This document shows, piece after piece, positions 46,677-56,315 of a stretch of 64,000 nt of DNA. The notes below the pieces were generated by a model. It was given only the letters and a program-made list of their open reading frames with translations. It had not been told where the DNA came from and searched no databases. This DNA comes from Mangrovimonas cancribranchiae (GTDB lineage: Bacteria > Bacteroidota > Bacteroidia > Flavobacteriales > Flavobacteriaceae), in NCBI RefSeq assembly GCF_037126245.1, contig NZ_CP136925.1, forward strand, positions 798,001 to 862,000. The letters run 5' to 3'. Position numbers and translations under genes: made by a program. Each line of letters begins with the position of its first letter. Positions within the stretch are counted from its first letter, which is position 1.

Positions 46677-47768
46677 TTGAAGAGTAAAATTACTGTTTTT
46701 GGTAGTACAAAAGATGAAATACATATAGGTTGTAAAGCGCTAAGCAATGGTTTAGACAACTTAATTAGAAAATCTTTTGGAGAGAATGTACTTATTCAGC
46801 ATATATCACATAGGTACTTATCGCAGCATTTTAATGATGCTTTAATGACTGTGAACAAAACAACAGTTAGAAAAAACTTTTTTAAAAAACAAGAGCAATT
46901 TTGTGTAGCTAAAGATAGGTCTTATGATATGTGGCTTGAGGGAGTGAAAGCACTAAGTGAGAAGGATACTTTTTTAAAACTCACCCTATTAAATTCAGAT
47001 ATTGTTACCATAAACGTTGAGGGAACGATTCATCACAATAGTCTTTTGGGACATCAAATGCTAGCCATTGGTGCTTTTGCAGTACAGTTAGGTAAGCCGG
47101 TTTACTGGACAAATGTATCTGTTGAAAGTGAGAATGAAGCTATTTTAAAACATGCTTTTCGAGGAGCAAAGAAAATAGCAGTAAGGGAACAACGTAGCTT
47201 TGATTATTTAAAAACAATGGGTGTAAATCCAACACTGGCCTTTGATACTGCCGTTTCAGCTACATTTTTAAATGACAACGAAGTTTTAGATAATAATTTG
47301 CCTAAAGAACCCTTCTGTTTGTTTACGGGTAGTAATGTAAAAAATATTGATTTAATTGAACAAGCTAGGGTTATTTCTTCATTTGATTTAATTCCTTTGT
47401 ATTTACCCTTAGGGCTTAATGATTATAATGATTTAAAGCAATTACAAGAAGAAAATATTGCTTGTTTGGATTATGGTGACGTTTCTTTCTCTCAAATTTT
47501 AGCTGTAATAGACAAGGCTAAGTTTGTAGTGTCTGGAAGGCATCATTTAAATATATTAAGTTTATTGGCAGCCAAACCATTTATAGCACATAAATCTAAT
47601 ACATGGAAGATTGAGGGGGTATTGGAGTTATTAGATTATGAATACAATTTTAATTTAGATATGGAAAGCCAAATAAGTTATTTGTTAAGTAACTATACAT
47701 TTTTGCAAACCAAACTTTCATCAAAAATAGAGAAAGCTAAAAAAATGGCTTTAAATACTTTTGATTAA
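46677..47768 (+). CDS. Polysaccharide pyruvyltransferase-like protein
   Basis: A 363-residue protein of the polysaccharide pyruvyl transferase family (GT-B-like): V-N-V-E-G-T-I-H-H-N near residue 115, V-A-V-R-E-Q-R-S-F-D-Y-L near 165 and V-V-S-G-R-H-H-L-N-I-L-S-L-L-A-A-K-P near 280. Relatives add pyruvate ketals to sugars or have drifted to other transfers. TTG start three bases after the previous stop. Confidence 0.8.
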   Translation: MKSKITVFGSTKDEIHIGCKALSNGLDNLIRKSFGENVLIQHISHRYLSQHFNDALMTVNKTTVRKNFFKKQEQFCVAKDRSYDMWLEGVKALSEKDTFLKLTLLNSDIVTINVEGTIHHNSLLGHQMLAIGAFAVQLGKPVYWTNVSVESENEAILKHAFRGAKKIAVREQRSFDYLKTMGVNPTLAFDTAVSATFLNDNEVLDNNLPKEPFCLFTGSNVKNIDLIEQARVISSFDLIPLYLPLGLNDYNDLKQLQEENIACLDYGDVSFSQILAVIDKAKFVVSGRHHLNILSLLAAKPFIAHKSNTWKIEGVLELLDYEYNFNLDMESQISYLLSNYTFLQTKLSSKIEKAKKMALNTFD

Positions 47769-47775
47769 TGATACT

Positions 47776-48717
47776 ATGATTTTAAAAAATAAAATAGCAT
47801 CACATTTCCTAATCTCCGCGCCACGTTCGGGAAGTACATGGTTACAAACCATGTACAATGCCCACCCTAAGCTGGCGTGTGTAGAGCGTAGGTTGTTTGG
47901 TAATTATGCCGATATGGTTTTAGACGATGGCGCCCAAGCCCCACGCTTACGCGTTACCTTAGATAAGTATGTGCAAAGTATGTTGTTGCACCATGGGTAT
48001 CCTAAAAGCCAACAAAAAAAACTCACGCAAAACTTTATAAAAGCCTTGTTACAAGCCGAACAAGAAACTCTTGGTAAGCCTGTGGTGGTCGATAAAATAA
48101 CGCCCTATTTAAATACGTCGGCTCAGGTAGTATCGCAACTTACTACGTATTTTCCAAAGGCTAAAGTGTTGTATTTGGTGCGCGATGGGCGCGATGTACT
48201 AACCAGTGGTGTGTTTCATTGGTTTAACAAACAGCCAGCCAATAAAGCCTTAACCCCTTTTGAACGGCAACGACGCGATTATTTTATACATGGTAAGGGC
48301 GAACGCCCAAAACGCTTTTTTCAGGATAAAGAAATAGAACAATGGGCTAACGAGTGGCAACAACCCTTACAAACCATAGATAAGGCCAAACAACATCATA
48401 AAGTGCATACAGTTACTTACGAGGCTATGCTAACAGATACAACCAAGGTATTAGAGGAATGTTTTGGTTTTTTTCAGGTAAAAACCACTAAGAAAAGTTT
48501 AGCGGCTTGTTTGTCGGCGGGTCAATTTAAAACCATGAGCCAAGGTCGTAAACAAGGCGAAGCCAAAGCCAATGCTCATGTACGAAAAGGCGTGTCTGGC
48601 GATTGGAAACAGTATTTTACCTACACCGATGGCAAATTGTTTCATGACATAGCAGGAGAAATATTGTTGCAATATGGTTATGAAACCAATGAAAACTGGT
48701 ATGAAAGACTTAGATAA
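47776..48717 (+). CDS. Sulfotransferase domain protein
   Basis: A 313-residue protein with the 5'-phosphosulfate loop S-A-P-R-S-G-S-T-W-L (about residue 12) and the 3'-phosphate motif V-R-D-G-R-D-V-L-T-S-G (about residue 133). This is a different sulfotransferase subfamily from the other three in the locus, closer to the classical Sulfotransfer_1/3 type. ATG 47776 gives a compact N-terminus. Base composition is clearly richer in G+C than its left neighbours. Overlaps the next gene by 17 bases. Confidence 0.88.
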   Translation: MILKNKIASHFLISAPRSGSTWLQTMYNAHPKLACVERRLFGNYADMVLDDGAQAPRLRVTLDKYVQSMLLHHGYPKSQQKKLTQNFIKALLQAEQETLGKPVVVDKITPYLNTSAQVVSQLTTYFPKAKVLYLVRDGRDVLTSGVFHWFNKQPANKALTPFERQRRDYFIHGKGERPKRFFQDKEIEQWANEWQQPLQTIDKAKQHHKVHTVTYEAMLTDTTKVLEECFGFFQVKTTKKSLAACLSAGQFKTMSQGRKQGEAKANAHVRKGVSGDWKQYFTYTDGKLFHDIAGEILLQYGYETNENWYERLR

Positions 48718-50095
48718 ACACGCCTACGATGTTGTTTGTAACTGGTATAAAGCCATAAACTTTAACCCAGTACATAAAGGAATAGACTATAGCTTGATTA
48801 TCCGGTTTTATTTGTGGGATAAGGTAGGGCGTGCGTTACGGATACAGCATGGTATAGATTATGGAGAGGTAGAAGTTTACAAGAAGGAATTAAATGAAAA
48901 TAACACGTATCATTATGCGCCATTACACTCTAAGGGGAATTATAAAAAGCCGTGGTTTAAATTAAAAAAAAGTATTTTTATACCTTACCACGTGCCACAT
49001 ACCACTAAATTGGTAAACCATATTTTAAGTCAGCACAAGTATACTGTGCTTAGCAAGGAAATAACGCCTCTATTGGATAAAAAGCATGTAATAGCTAGGG
49101 TTGCATACCATGAAGACACTAAATGGGGAAAAGAAATAAGCGATGCTGTTTTAGAGGGGCTGATCTCAATGAATGTAGCGTTGCTTCCTGAGGATAAAAA
49201 GTTGTTAAAAAAGCAGGTTTTAGGCTGTGTTGCTATAAGTTGTTTAGCAGAAGAGGAACTTAAGCATTACACCCCTAAAGCTTTGTATGTGCATTCAGAT
49301 AATCATCCGCCTTATATTAATTACGTGTTAGCAGCCAAAGCTTTAGGAATACCAACCTTTACATACCAACATGGTTTAGATTGCGAGCACTATTATTATG
49401 ATGATTGTTTTGCTGATTATGTGGCTGTATGGAGTGCAAAGAGGAAGGAAGCCTATGTTAAAACATCGCAATTTTCACCAAAAAAAATACACCCAATAGG
49501 TAATGTATTTTTAGATAAAATAAAACGCAACAACACCGATGTAAATCAAGATACCTTATTGTTTGTAACACGACCTCATAGCAGTCAAAAATGTTATGCA
49601 CCTTCAAGACATTATAAAGAAGGAGCAATGATTTTAAAAACGATATTGACTTTTTTAGAAGAACATCCTAATTTACAATTGATAATTAAACCACATCCTA
49701 GAGATTATGTTCAGGGCTATAAAAATGTAATAGCTATGTCTAATGTTTCTTCTCGTGTTACACTATTAAACGATTCTTTAGATAAAATAATAGAACAAGT
49801 TAGTGTGGTTATAACAGAAGACACCACGGCTGGTATAGAGGCGATAAGGAGTTTTAAACCTTGTGTTCATGCACATTTTTCAAAAAGCAACCCTGTGTTA
49901 CCTTTGGTGACTTATCATGCTGCTTTGCCAGGATTTGCCCCAAGTGAATTATATAAAAGTTTAGAGCGTTCTTTGGTTTTGTCTGAGGAAGATTTTGAAG
50001 TCATGATGAAAGGTCAAATAAAGTTTATGGAGTCGTTTATGCCTTTTGGTAGTATAGAAAACTTGTATAGTTTTATAACAAATAATATTAAATGA
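48701..50095 (+). CDS. Capsule polysaccharide biosynthesis / CDP-glycerol transferase-like protein
   Basis: About 464 residues from ATG 48701. GT-B-like features: Y-V-H-S-D-N-H-P-P (about 205), Y-Q-H-G-L-D (about 230), then I-K-P-H-P-R-D-Y (about 330) and I-T-E-D-T-T-A-G-I-E-A (about 365). The H-G and K-P-H-P motifs occur in CDP-glycerol glycerophosphotransferases, polysialyltransferases and capsule Kdo transferases; which donor is used here is unknown. Confidence 0.7.
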   Translation: MKDLDKHAYDVVCNWYKAINFNPVHKGIDYSLIIRFYLWDKVGRALRIQHGIDYGEVEVYKKELNENNTYHYAPLHSKGNYKKPWFKLKKSIFIPYHVPHTTKLVNHILSQHKYTVLSKEITPLLDKKHVIARVAYHEDTKWGKEISDAVLEGLISMNVALLPEDKKLLKKQVLGCVAISCLAEEELKHYTPKALYVHSDNHPPYINYVLAAKALGIPTFTYQHGLDCEHYYYDDCFADYVAVWSAKRKEAYVKTSQFSPKKIHPIGNVFLDKIKRNNTDVNQDTLLFVTRPHSSQKCYAPSRHYKEGAMILKTILTFLEEHPNLQLIIKPHPRDYVQGYKNVIAMSNVSSRVTLLNDSLDKIIEQVSVVITEDTTAGIEAIRSFKPCVHAHFSKSNPVLPLVTYHAALPGFAPSELYKSLERSLVLSEEDFEVMMKGQIKFMESFMPFGSIENLYSFITNNIK

Positions 50096-51228
50096 AACGG
50101 ATGTTATTTATATCGATAAATGATCATGTGCCATGGGGTGGCAGCGAAGAATTATGGTCTAAGACTAGTCTGGAATTACATAGTAGTAGCGATGTAAATG
50201 TACTTGTTAAGTGGTGGCCAGAGAAACCACAACCTATTAAACTATTAAAGCAAAATGGGGTTAAGGTATTTTATAAAGGACATTGTACTTTATCATTTAA
50301 AGAGAAAATAAAGAAGAAATTATTTAGAATTAAGCCTAAAGTAAAACATGATTTAGACCGGAAAGGTCTTGAATCTTTAGATCTAGTAGTTATATCTTTA
50401 GGTAATCATTTAGACACAAAATTATTTTACTATACTGATTATTTAGAAAAAAACAATATTCCATTTGTATTGGTTTATCAGTTAGTAACCGATTTAAGAG
50501 GTTGTAAAGATGAGCCTATAAATAGGTTTAAAGAGACTCTTTTGAAAGCTAGGAAACTATATACACTATCAAAGGATAATACAGAAAAGTTGAAATTACA
50601 ATTTGCTCATAATTTTGAAAACATAGAACAGATAAACAATCCCTTTAACTTTGAAGCCAAACAATTGCCTTTTAAAAATAAGAATAGTTCTGGCTTTTGT
50701 TTAGCATTAGTGGGTGCTTATAATAGTTTACACAAGGGGCATGATGTTTTACTAAAAGTACTATCTCAAGACAAATGGAAACAGCGAGAATTGGTTGTAA
50801 ATTTGTACGGTTCTGGACATAATGAGGAGCATATTAAACGCCTTGTAGAAATGTATGGGTTAACACAACAGGTTATTTTTAACGGTTTTGTAGCAGATAA
50901 AGAAGATATTTGGCGTGTCAATCAAGGGTGTATTATGCCTTCACGCATGGAGGGACAAAGTTTAGCTATGCTAGAGGCTATGTCATACGGACGTATGGTA
51001 ATAAGCACGGCTGTAGGTGGTGCTCCAGAATTAATAGATGATAATATAACGGGGTTTTTAGCTCTAGCAGCCACTGTGCCACTTGTAGATGATGCCTTGG
51101 AGCGTGCTTGGGAAAAACGAAACACTTGGGATGAAATAGGAAAACTTAGTCGTGCCAAATTATATGACGTTATAACAGAGGATCCTGTAAACACATTTTC
51201 TAAAAAACTAAAGGCGCTATTGGTATGA
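50092..51228 (+). CDS. Glycosyltransferase family 4
   Basis: A 378-residue GT-B enzyme. The C-terminal half has A-L-V-G-A-Y-N-S-L-H-K-G, N-G-F-V-A-D-K-E-D, and the E-x7-E donor motif E-G-Q-S-L-A-M-L-E-A-M followed by G-R-M-V-I-S-T. The start overlaps the previous stop by four bases (ATGA). Confidence 0.88.
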   Translation: MKRMLFISINDHVPWGGSEELWSKTSLELHSSSDVNVLVKWWPEKPQPIKLLKQNGVKVFYKGHCTLSFKEKIKKKLFRIKPKVKHDLDRKGLESLDLVVISLGNHLDTKLFYYTDYLEKNNIPFVLVYQLVTDLRGCKDEPINRFKETLLKARKLYTLSKDNTEKLKLQFAHNFENIEQINNPFNFEAKQLPFKNKNSSGFCLALVGAYNSLHKGHDVLLKVLSQDKWKQRELVVNLYGSGHNEEHIKRLVEMYGLTQQVIFNGFVADKEDIWRVNQGCIMPSRMEGQSLAMLEAMSYGRMVISTAVGGAPELIDDNITGFLALAATVPLVDDALERAWEKRNTWDEIGKLSRAKLYDVITEDPVNTFSKKLKALLV

Positions 51229-52346
51229 AACTTTTATTAATTACTCACGACACGTCACGCACAGGAGCTCCCATGGTGCTATTGCATTTGTTGCGTTGGC
51301 TTAAACAACACCACCCACAAGTAATGGTTGATGTGTTAGCGCTTAAAAGTGGTGGGTTAATAAAGGAATTTAAAGCAAATTGCGATGAGTTTTATGATTA
51401 TCAGGTGTTTATTAAACCAGAAAAGCCATCGTTATTTAAAAGAGTTCTCTTTAAATTTTATAATCCTACCGATAGAAAAAAACTGCTATTGAATAATTTG
51501 GCTTTAAAGCGATACGATGTTATATATTCTAATACGGTTGTAACAATACCTTTAGCTAATTCAATTGTAAGCTTAAGTCCTAAAAGTAAATGGATTGCTC
51601 ACATACACGAACTTAATGTCATTATAAAACAACTGTTGCCAAATATTGAGGATTATGCTAAAGCTATAAACAAAATGATTGTGCCTTCTAAGCTGGTTAA
51701 AGCTAATATTTGTGAAGAATGGGTGATTGATAAAAGAAAGGTTGACGTTGTTTATGAGTGTTCGAATGTAGATGTGATTTCATCTAATACAACTTCTAAA
51801 AAGCTATTTACTGTCGGAGCCTCTGGAGCTGTGCATTGGCGTAAGGGGCATGATATGTTTATTCAAGTGGCCCGTTATATAAAACAACATTATCCTGATG
51901 TTGAAATTAGATTTATTTGGGTTGGGAATATAAGTAAGAATGAACAAATAATAATCAATGAAGATTTAAGGAAATTAAAATTGAAAACCAATGTTTCGTT
52001 TATTGGAGAAGTGGAAAACCCTCATGAATATTATCAAGATTTTGATGTGTTTTTAATGACCTCTAGAGAAGACCCTTTTCCTTTGGTTTGTATTGAAGTA
52101 GGGCAAATGGGAATTCCAATTATTTGTTTTGAAGGTGCTACTGGAACAGAAGAAGTTGTAAAAAAAGGAGGCGGTTTTATAGTCCCTTATTTAAATATTG
52201 AAGCTATGAGCGAAAAAGTTTTGAGTTATTACAATGATACTAACTTAAAACAGAATCATGGCTCTATAAATAAGATTGAGTTTGCTAATTTTACACCAGA
52301 GGTAATTTGTAAGCAGTTGTTTAAAGTGATTCAAACTCAGATATGA
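51225..52346 (+). CDS. Glycosyltransferase family 4
   Basis: A 373-residue GT-B enzyme with V-G-A-S-G-A-V-H-W-R-K-G-H-D near residue 203 and the donor motif E-D-P-F-P-L-V-C-I-E-V near residue 285. ATGA overlap with the preceding gene. The N-terminal domain has H-D-T-S-R-T-G-A-P-M, typical of the acceptor-side loop. Confidence 0.88.
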   Translation: MKLLLITHDTSRTGAPMVLLHLLRWLKQHHPQVMVDVLALKSGGLIKEFKANCDEFYDYQVFIKPEKPSLFKRVLFKFYNPTDRKKLLLNNLALKRYDVIYSNTVVTIPLANSIVSLSPKSKWIAHIHELNVIIKQLLPNIEDYAKAINKMIVPSKLVKANICEEWVIDKRKVDVVYECSNVDVISSNTTSKKLFTVGASGAVHWRKGHDMFIQVARYIKQHYPDVEIRFIWVGNISKNEQIIINEDLRKLKLKTNVSFIGEVENPHEYYQDFDVFLMTSREDPFPLVCIEVGQMGIPIICFEGATGTEEVVKKGGGFIVPYLNIEAMSEKVLSYYNDTNLKQNHGSINKIEFANFTPEVICKQLFKVIQTQI

Positions 52347-52453
52347 AGCATCCTTTAGTCTCCATCTGTATCCCAACCTATAACGGCGAGGCTTATTTAG
52401 CCAAAGCCTTAGGCATTGTAGCAGGTGTCAAAACATACCATCTTGATATCTAA
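52343..52453 (+). pseudogene. GT2 5' stub
   Basis: A 36-codon fragment starting in an ATGA overlap with the previous gene. Codons 5-23 (bases 52354-52411) match 53407-53464, the start of the intact GT2 gene, over 58 bases with three differences (V-S-I-C-I-P-T-Y-N-G-E-A-Y-L-A); then the sequence diverges to a stop. It looks like the original start of a coupled GT2 gene left behind by an insertion or exchange. Confidence 0.8.
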
Positions 52454-52516
52454 TTACCCCTAATATTATATGTCCGCAGTTATGGAATCTTATAGGTAAA
52501 TGATTCTAATGTAGTT

Positions 52517-53374
52517 TTATTTTAAGTGTTTAATAAGTTTATTCACCTTATAACTAGAATAAAGTTTATTGTAAAGTTCCAGTTGTTTCATTTTTAATGT
52601 CATAAAAGGTTTCTCTTTTACTTGCTTGGCAAAGCGTTTTTCAATAAGATTGTATAATTGATAATCACCTTGGTTTTTTTCTTTAATAATATCTAAAGTA
52701 TCTTGTTGTATGGGGACATTTCTTTTGTATTGTCCCTTGTTTAGAAACTTATAATATGGAACTCCCCAACCATAAAGCTGGCCTAATAAAATTATGGATT
52801 CATTGAATTTTTCTTGTAAACCAACAAAGGAAAAGTGTTGTTCGATATTATGTAAAGCCAGTTCAAGAAGTTCATTGTGATTATTGCTCATTATGCCACT
52901 TATCCATTGTACTTGTGTATTGTGAATGTCGTTATTATTTATATCTCTAACAAATTCATGAAATGACATATTGTTTCCAAAAATGGTATCATACATTCGA
53001 TGATGTGGACGTTTTTTTACATAATTATAATAAGAACGAATACGGTCTTCTGGTTTTCGTAAAAATGTAAAATATTGGCTAGAACCAATCATTTTTTCAT
53101 GTATTCCAAACTGTACGTGACCTTTAATAATTCTTATTTGCCGTCGGTCTTTTTTATACCATGAAATAAACTCGCTAATGTTAGAACGGTTGTTGACTTC
53201 TTTTACCGTAAAAATGATGTCGGAGGGGTATTTTCTTTCAATGACAGAATGCAGTGTAGATCCACCATTTTTTGGGATGTGTAAAAAAATAAGGTTTTTG
53301 TCGTTTTTCAATTTAATGATTTTAAAGGTAAAAGTGAGTTTAAAATTACTTATTAATTTAATACATTTGGACAT
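52517..53374 (-). CDS. Sulfotransferase family 2 protein (antisense in the operon)
   Basis: A 285-residue protein with F-L-H-I-P-K-N-G-G-S-T near residue 30 and F-L-R-K-P-E-D-R-I-R-S-Y near residue 105, the two PAPS-binding motifs. It is clearly paralogous to the gene at 55220 (shared pattern R-P-H-H/N-H-R and D-I-H-N-x-Q). It is the only polysaccharide gene here on the minus strand and starts six bases from the divergent GT2 gene. An N-terminal extension of about 22 residues may not be translated (a Met-free stretch precedes the core, so the start is uncertain). Confidence 0.82.
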   Translation of the reverse strand: MSKCIKLISNFKLTFTFKIIKLKNDKNLIFLHIPKNGGSTLHSVIERKYPSDIIFTVKEVNNRSNISEFISWYKKDRRQIRIIKGHVQFGIHEKMIGSSQYFTFLRKPEDRIRSYYNYVKKRPHHRMYDTIFGNNMSFHEFVRDINNNDIHNTQVQWISGIMSNNHNELLELALHNIEQHFSFVGLQEKFNESIILLGQLYGWGVPYYKFLNKGQYKRNVPIQQDTLDIIKEKNQGDYQLYNLIEKRFAKQVKEKPFMTLKMKQLELYNKLYSSYKVNKLIKHLK

Positions 53375-53380
53375 ACTCGT

Positions 53381-54277
53381 ATGAAAGATTTATATAGTAA
53401 CTCTAATTTAGTCTCCATCTGCATCCCAACCTATAATGGCGAGGCTTATTTAGCCGAAGCCTTAGACAGTGCGTTGGTACAAACTTACCCTAATCTGGAA
53501 ATTGTGGTTAGCGATGATGCTTCTACCGATACTACTTTAGAGATTGTTGAAAAGTATAAAAGCAAAACCCCCATTCCCATACGGGTATTTCATCATGCCC
53601 CTAATGGCATAGGTGCTAATTGGAACTATTGTATGCAACAGGCTCAAGGCAGCTATATTAAGTTTTTGTTTCAGGACGATGTGCTGGAGCCTACCTGTGT
53701 TGAAGCTATGCTAACCGTTTTTAAAAACCATCCAGAGGTGGGGTTGGTAGCCTGTAAACGTGAGTTTATTGTAGAAGACGCTATTGTAGATGACACCCAG
53801 CAACAATGGTTGTACGATTATAAAAACCTGCAAGTCCAGTTTAACAATTTTAAGGAGTTGCTTTATCTGGATAAGACCATGTTTAAAAGAACAGATTTTT
53901 TGCAAAGTCCGTTGAACAAAATAGGTGAGCCTAGTGTGGTTATGTTTAAGAGGGAGTTGGTGGATACTATTGGTTGGTTTAGAACCGATTTAAAGCAAGT
54001 GCTCGATTATGAGTATTGGTACCGCATTATAAAACACCATCCTGCTATAATAATAAACAAATCCCTGGCTAAGTTTAGGGTGCATGCCGAGCAGGAAACG
54101 CAAAAAAATAAAGCCCGTGCGATTAACGATTATAGTATTTATCGCAACATTTTAAAAACTGATTATACCCAATTATTGCATCCAGAAGTGGTAAAGCGCC
54201 TTACACCTAAAAAGCACTATAAAGGGTATTATTTTGTAAAAAATCTTAAAAAACGCATAAAACGTATCTTTAGCTAA
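53381..54277 (+). CDS. Glycosyltransferase family 2
   Basis: A 298-residue GT-A enzyme: V-S-I-C-I-P-T-Y-N-G-E-A near residue 10, V-S-D-D-A-S-T-D near 45, and F-Q-D-D-V-L near 100 as the metal-binding DxD. Its 5' end is duplicated as a stub at 52343. The stop shares one base with the start of the next gene (TAATG). Confidence 0.92.
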   Translation: MKDLYSNSNLVSICIPTYNGEAYLAEALDSALVQTYPNLEIVVSDDASTDTTLEIVEKYKSKTPIPIRVFHHAPNGIGANWNYCMQQAQGSYIKFLFQDDVLEPTCVEAMLTVFKNHPEVGLVACKREFIVEDAIVDDTQQQWLYDYKNLQVQFNNFKELLYLDKTMFKRTDFLQSPLNKIGEPSVVMFKRELVDTIGWFRTDLKQVLDYEYWYRIIKHHPAIIINKSLAKFRVHAEQETQKNKARAINDYSIYRNILKTDYTQLLHPEVVKRLTPKKHYKGYYFVKNLKKRIKRIFS

Positions 54278-55227
54278 TGGCAAGTGCATCTACTTACATC
54301 ATTATCGTCACTTATAACGGTCTTACATGGCTAAAACGCTGTTTAAAAAGTTGTGGTAATTATCCTGTGGTGGTGGTTGATAATGCGTCTACCGATGGTA
54401 CGGTAGGTTTTATAGAACAGCAGTTTCCAAACATCACGTTATTAAAGCAAGAGACTAATTTAGGCTTTGGGCAAGCCAATAATCTAGGGATTAGCTATGC
54501 GTTAAACCACGGTGCAAAGCAGGTATTTTTGCTTAATCAAGATGCGTATTTGGTTGATGATGCTTTAGAGCAGTTGGTGACTTTTCAAAAAACACATCCT
54601 GAATACTGGGTGTTAAGTCCGTTACATGTCACACCAGGTTTAGATAGGCTAGACGAGAACTTTTCGCATTATGTAAACTATAAAAATAATGCATGCTTTT
54701 ATTCCGATTATGTATTAGGACATCCCATAAAACCTGTTTATGAAGTCCCCTTTGTAAATGCGGCAGCTTGGTTAGTATCTTTAAAGTGTTTAAACACTGT
54801 GGGTGGATTTGATCCATTATTTTTTCATTATGGCGAAGACGATAATTATTGTCAGCGTGTTTTATTTCATGGCGGTAAAATAGGGATAATACCAAACGTT
54901 AAAGTTATTCATGATAGAGTAGATCGGGAAAAACACCCTATTGAGCCTTTTTCAGAAGCCTATTACCAGCATAAACTAAAGAATTTTAAAAAGCGACACG
55001 CCAATGTAAATACGTTTGATGTGTCTGTCCTAAATAAAAAAATCTCAAGCTATAAGAAACCCATAATTAAAGCTTTCTGTAAAGGACAATTTAAACGGTT
55101 TAAACGTTTAAAGCATGAACAACAACTTTTTATAACTGCCAGACAAGACATTTTAAAAAGTGTTGAACAGAATAAACAACAAGGCGCAACATACTTGCCC
55201 CTAACACAAAATAAAACTAATGGGTAA
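54277..55227 (+). CDS. Glycosyltransferase family 2 (rhamnosyltransferase-like)
   Basis: A 316-residue GT-A protein of the WbbL/rhamnosyltransferase type: I-I-I-V-T-Y-N-G near the N-terminus, V-V-V-D-N-A-S-T-D-G-T, L-L-N-Q-D-A-Y-L (DxD-like N-Q-D-A) and F-H-Y-G-E-D-D-N-Y-C-Q-R. The sugar is not predictable. Overlaps the next gene by eight bases. Confidence 0.9.
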   Translation: MASASTYIIIVTYNGLTWLKRCLKSCGNYPVVVVDNASTDGTVGFIEQQFPNITLLKQETNLGFGQANNLGISYALNHGAKQVFLLNQDAYLVDDALEQLVTFQKTHPEYWVLSPLHVTPGLDRLDENFSHYVNYKNNACFYSDYVLGHPIKPVYEVPFVNAAAWLVSLKCLNTVGGFDPLFFHYGEDDNYCQRVLFHGGKIGIIPNVKVIHDRVDREKHPIEPFSEAYYQHKLKNFKKRHANVNTFDVSVLNKKISSYKKPIIKAFCKGQFKRFKRLKHEQQLFITARQDILKSVEQNKQQGATYLPLTQNKTNG

Positions 55228-56041
55228 TCACTTAATTTTTATGCATTTGCCTAAGTGTGGCGGCACGACGTTTCATCGTGTTTTAGAGCAACAATACACC
55301 TCTACGGATATTTTTGATATTAAAGTGGTTAATCAAGTAAGGTTAAACACCCAAGAGTTTATAGACTTACTGCAAAAGCAGCGTGATAGTATAAAGTTGA
55401 TAAAAGGCCATATGGAATTTGGGCTGCATAGCTATTTCTCTAATTCAGCTGACTATATTACGTTTTTAAGAGACCCCATAGAGCGTATTATATCGTATTA
55501 CTATTATGTAAAACGACGCCCTAATCATAGGTTACGACAACATGGTTTGTTTACCGATGAGATGTCGCTTTATGAGTTTGTAACGCAGATAGATGAAGGC
55601 GATATACATAATGGTCAGATACGGTTTATAAGTGGTGTGCAGACAACCGATAAACAACTTATGCTAGATAAGGCAAGAGAAAATATAAAAAAATATTTTG
55701 CTTTTGTGGGGACTATAGAACAATTTGATACGTGTTTAATGGTACTGAAGAAAAAATATGGCTGGACAATGCCGTATTATAGTATAGAAAACAAAACAAG
55801 CAATAGACCCAACTTAGAAGCGATTGATTCTAAAACTATTCAAGCCATTAAAGAACGCAATAAGGAAGATATTGAATTGTATAATGAAGTGTCGGATCAA
55901 TTAGAAGATATCATTAAACAACACAAAACCATGTCGTTTGATTTGTTGAAGTTCTACACTTACGCAAGATACAAACAGTTTAAAACGCGTGTCTATCAAA
56001 TTTTAAGAAAAGGGTACTCTAAATTAGTAAGGGAAAAATGA
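55220..56041 (+). CDS. Sulfotransferase family 2 protein
   Basis: A 273-residue protein with F-M-H-L-P-K-C-G-G-T-T near residue 7 and F-L-R-D-P-I-E-R-I-I-S-Y near residue 82. Closest relative in the window is the antisense gene at 52517. It ends the central operon block; the 0.9-kb repeat island follows. Confidence 0.88.
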   Translation: MGNHLIFMHLPKCGGTTFHRVLEQQYTSTDIFDIKVVNQVRLNTQEFIDLLQKQRDSIKLIKGHMEFGLHSYFSNSADYITFLRDPIERIISYYYYVKRRPNHRLRQHGLFTDEMSLYEFVTQIDEGDIHNGQIRFISGVQTTDKQLMLDKARENIKKYFAFVGTIEQFDTCLMVLKKKYGWTMPYYSIENKTSNRPNLEAIDSKTIQAIKERNKEDIELYNEVSDQLEDIIKQHKTMSFDLLKFYTYARYKQFKTRVYQILRKGYSKLVREK

Positions 56042-56315
56042 TAAGCTAATTCTTGTTAAGAATTCTTTGTCATGCTGAACTTGATTCAGCATCTCTTTTC
56101 AATATTTTTTTAATAATAACAAGACCCTGAAACCAGTTCAGGGTGACAGGTTTTAATTATCCTCTGTCATGCGTCTATCTACCACAAACAGGGAATTCCT
56201 GTCTGCCGATAGGAAGATGGTTCAGCACTTCCTTGTTAAGAACTCTTTGTCATGCTGAACTTGATTCAGCATCTCCTTTTGTTCTAAAGTGACATTGCTC
56301 GTGTTTTATATTTTT

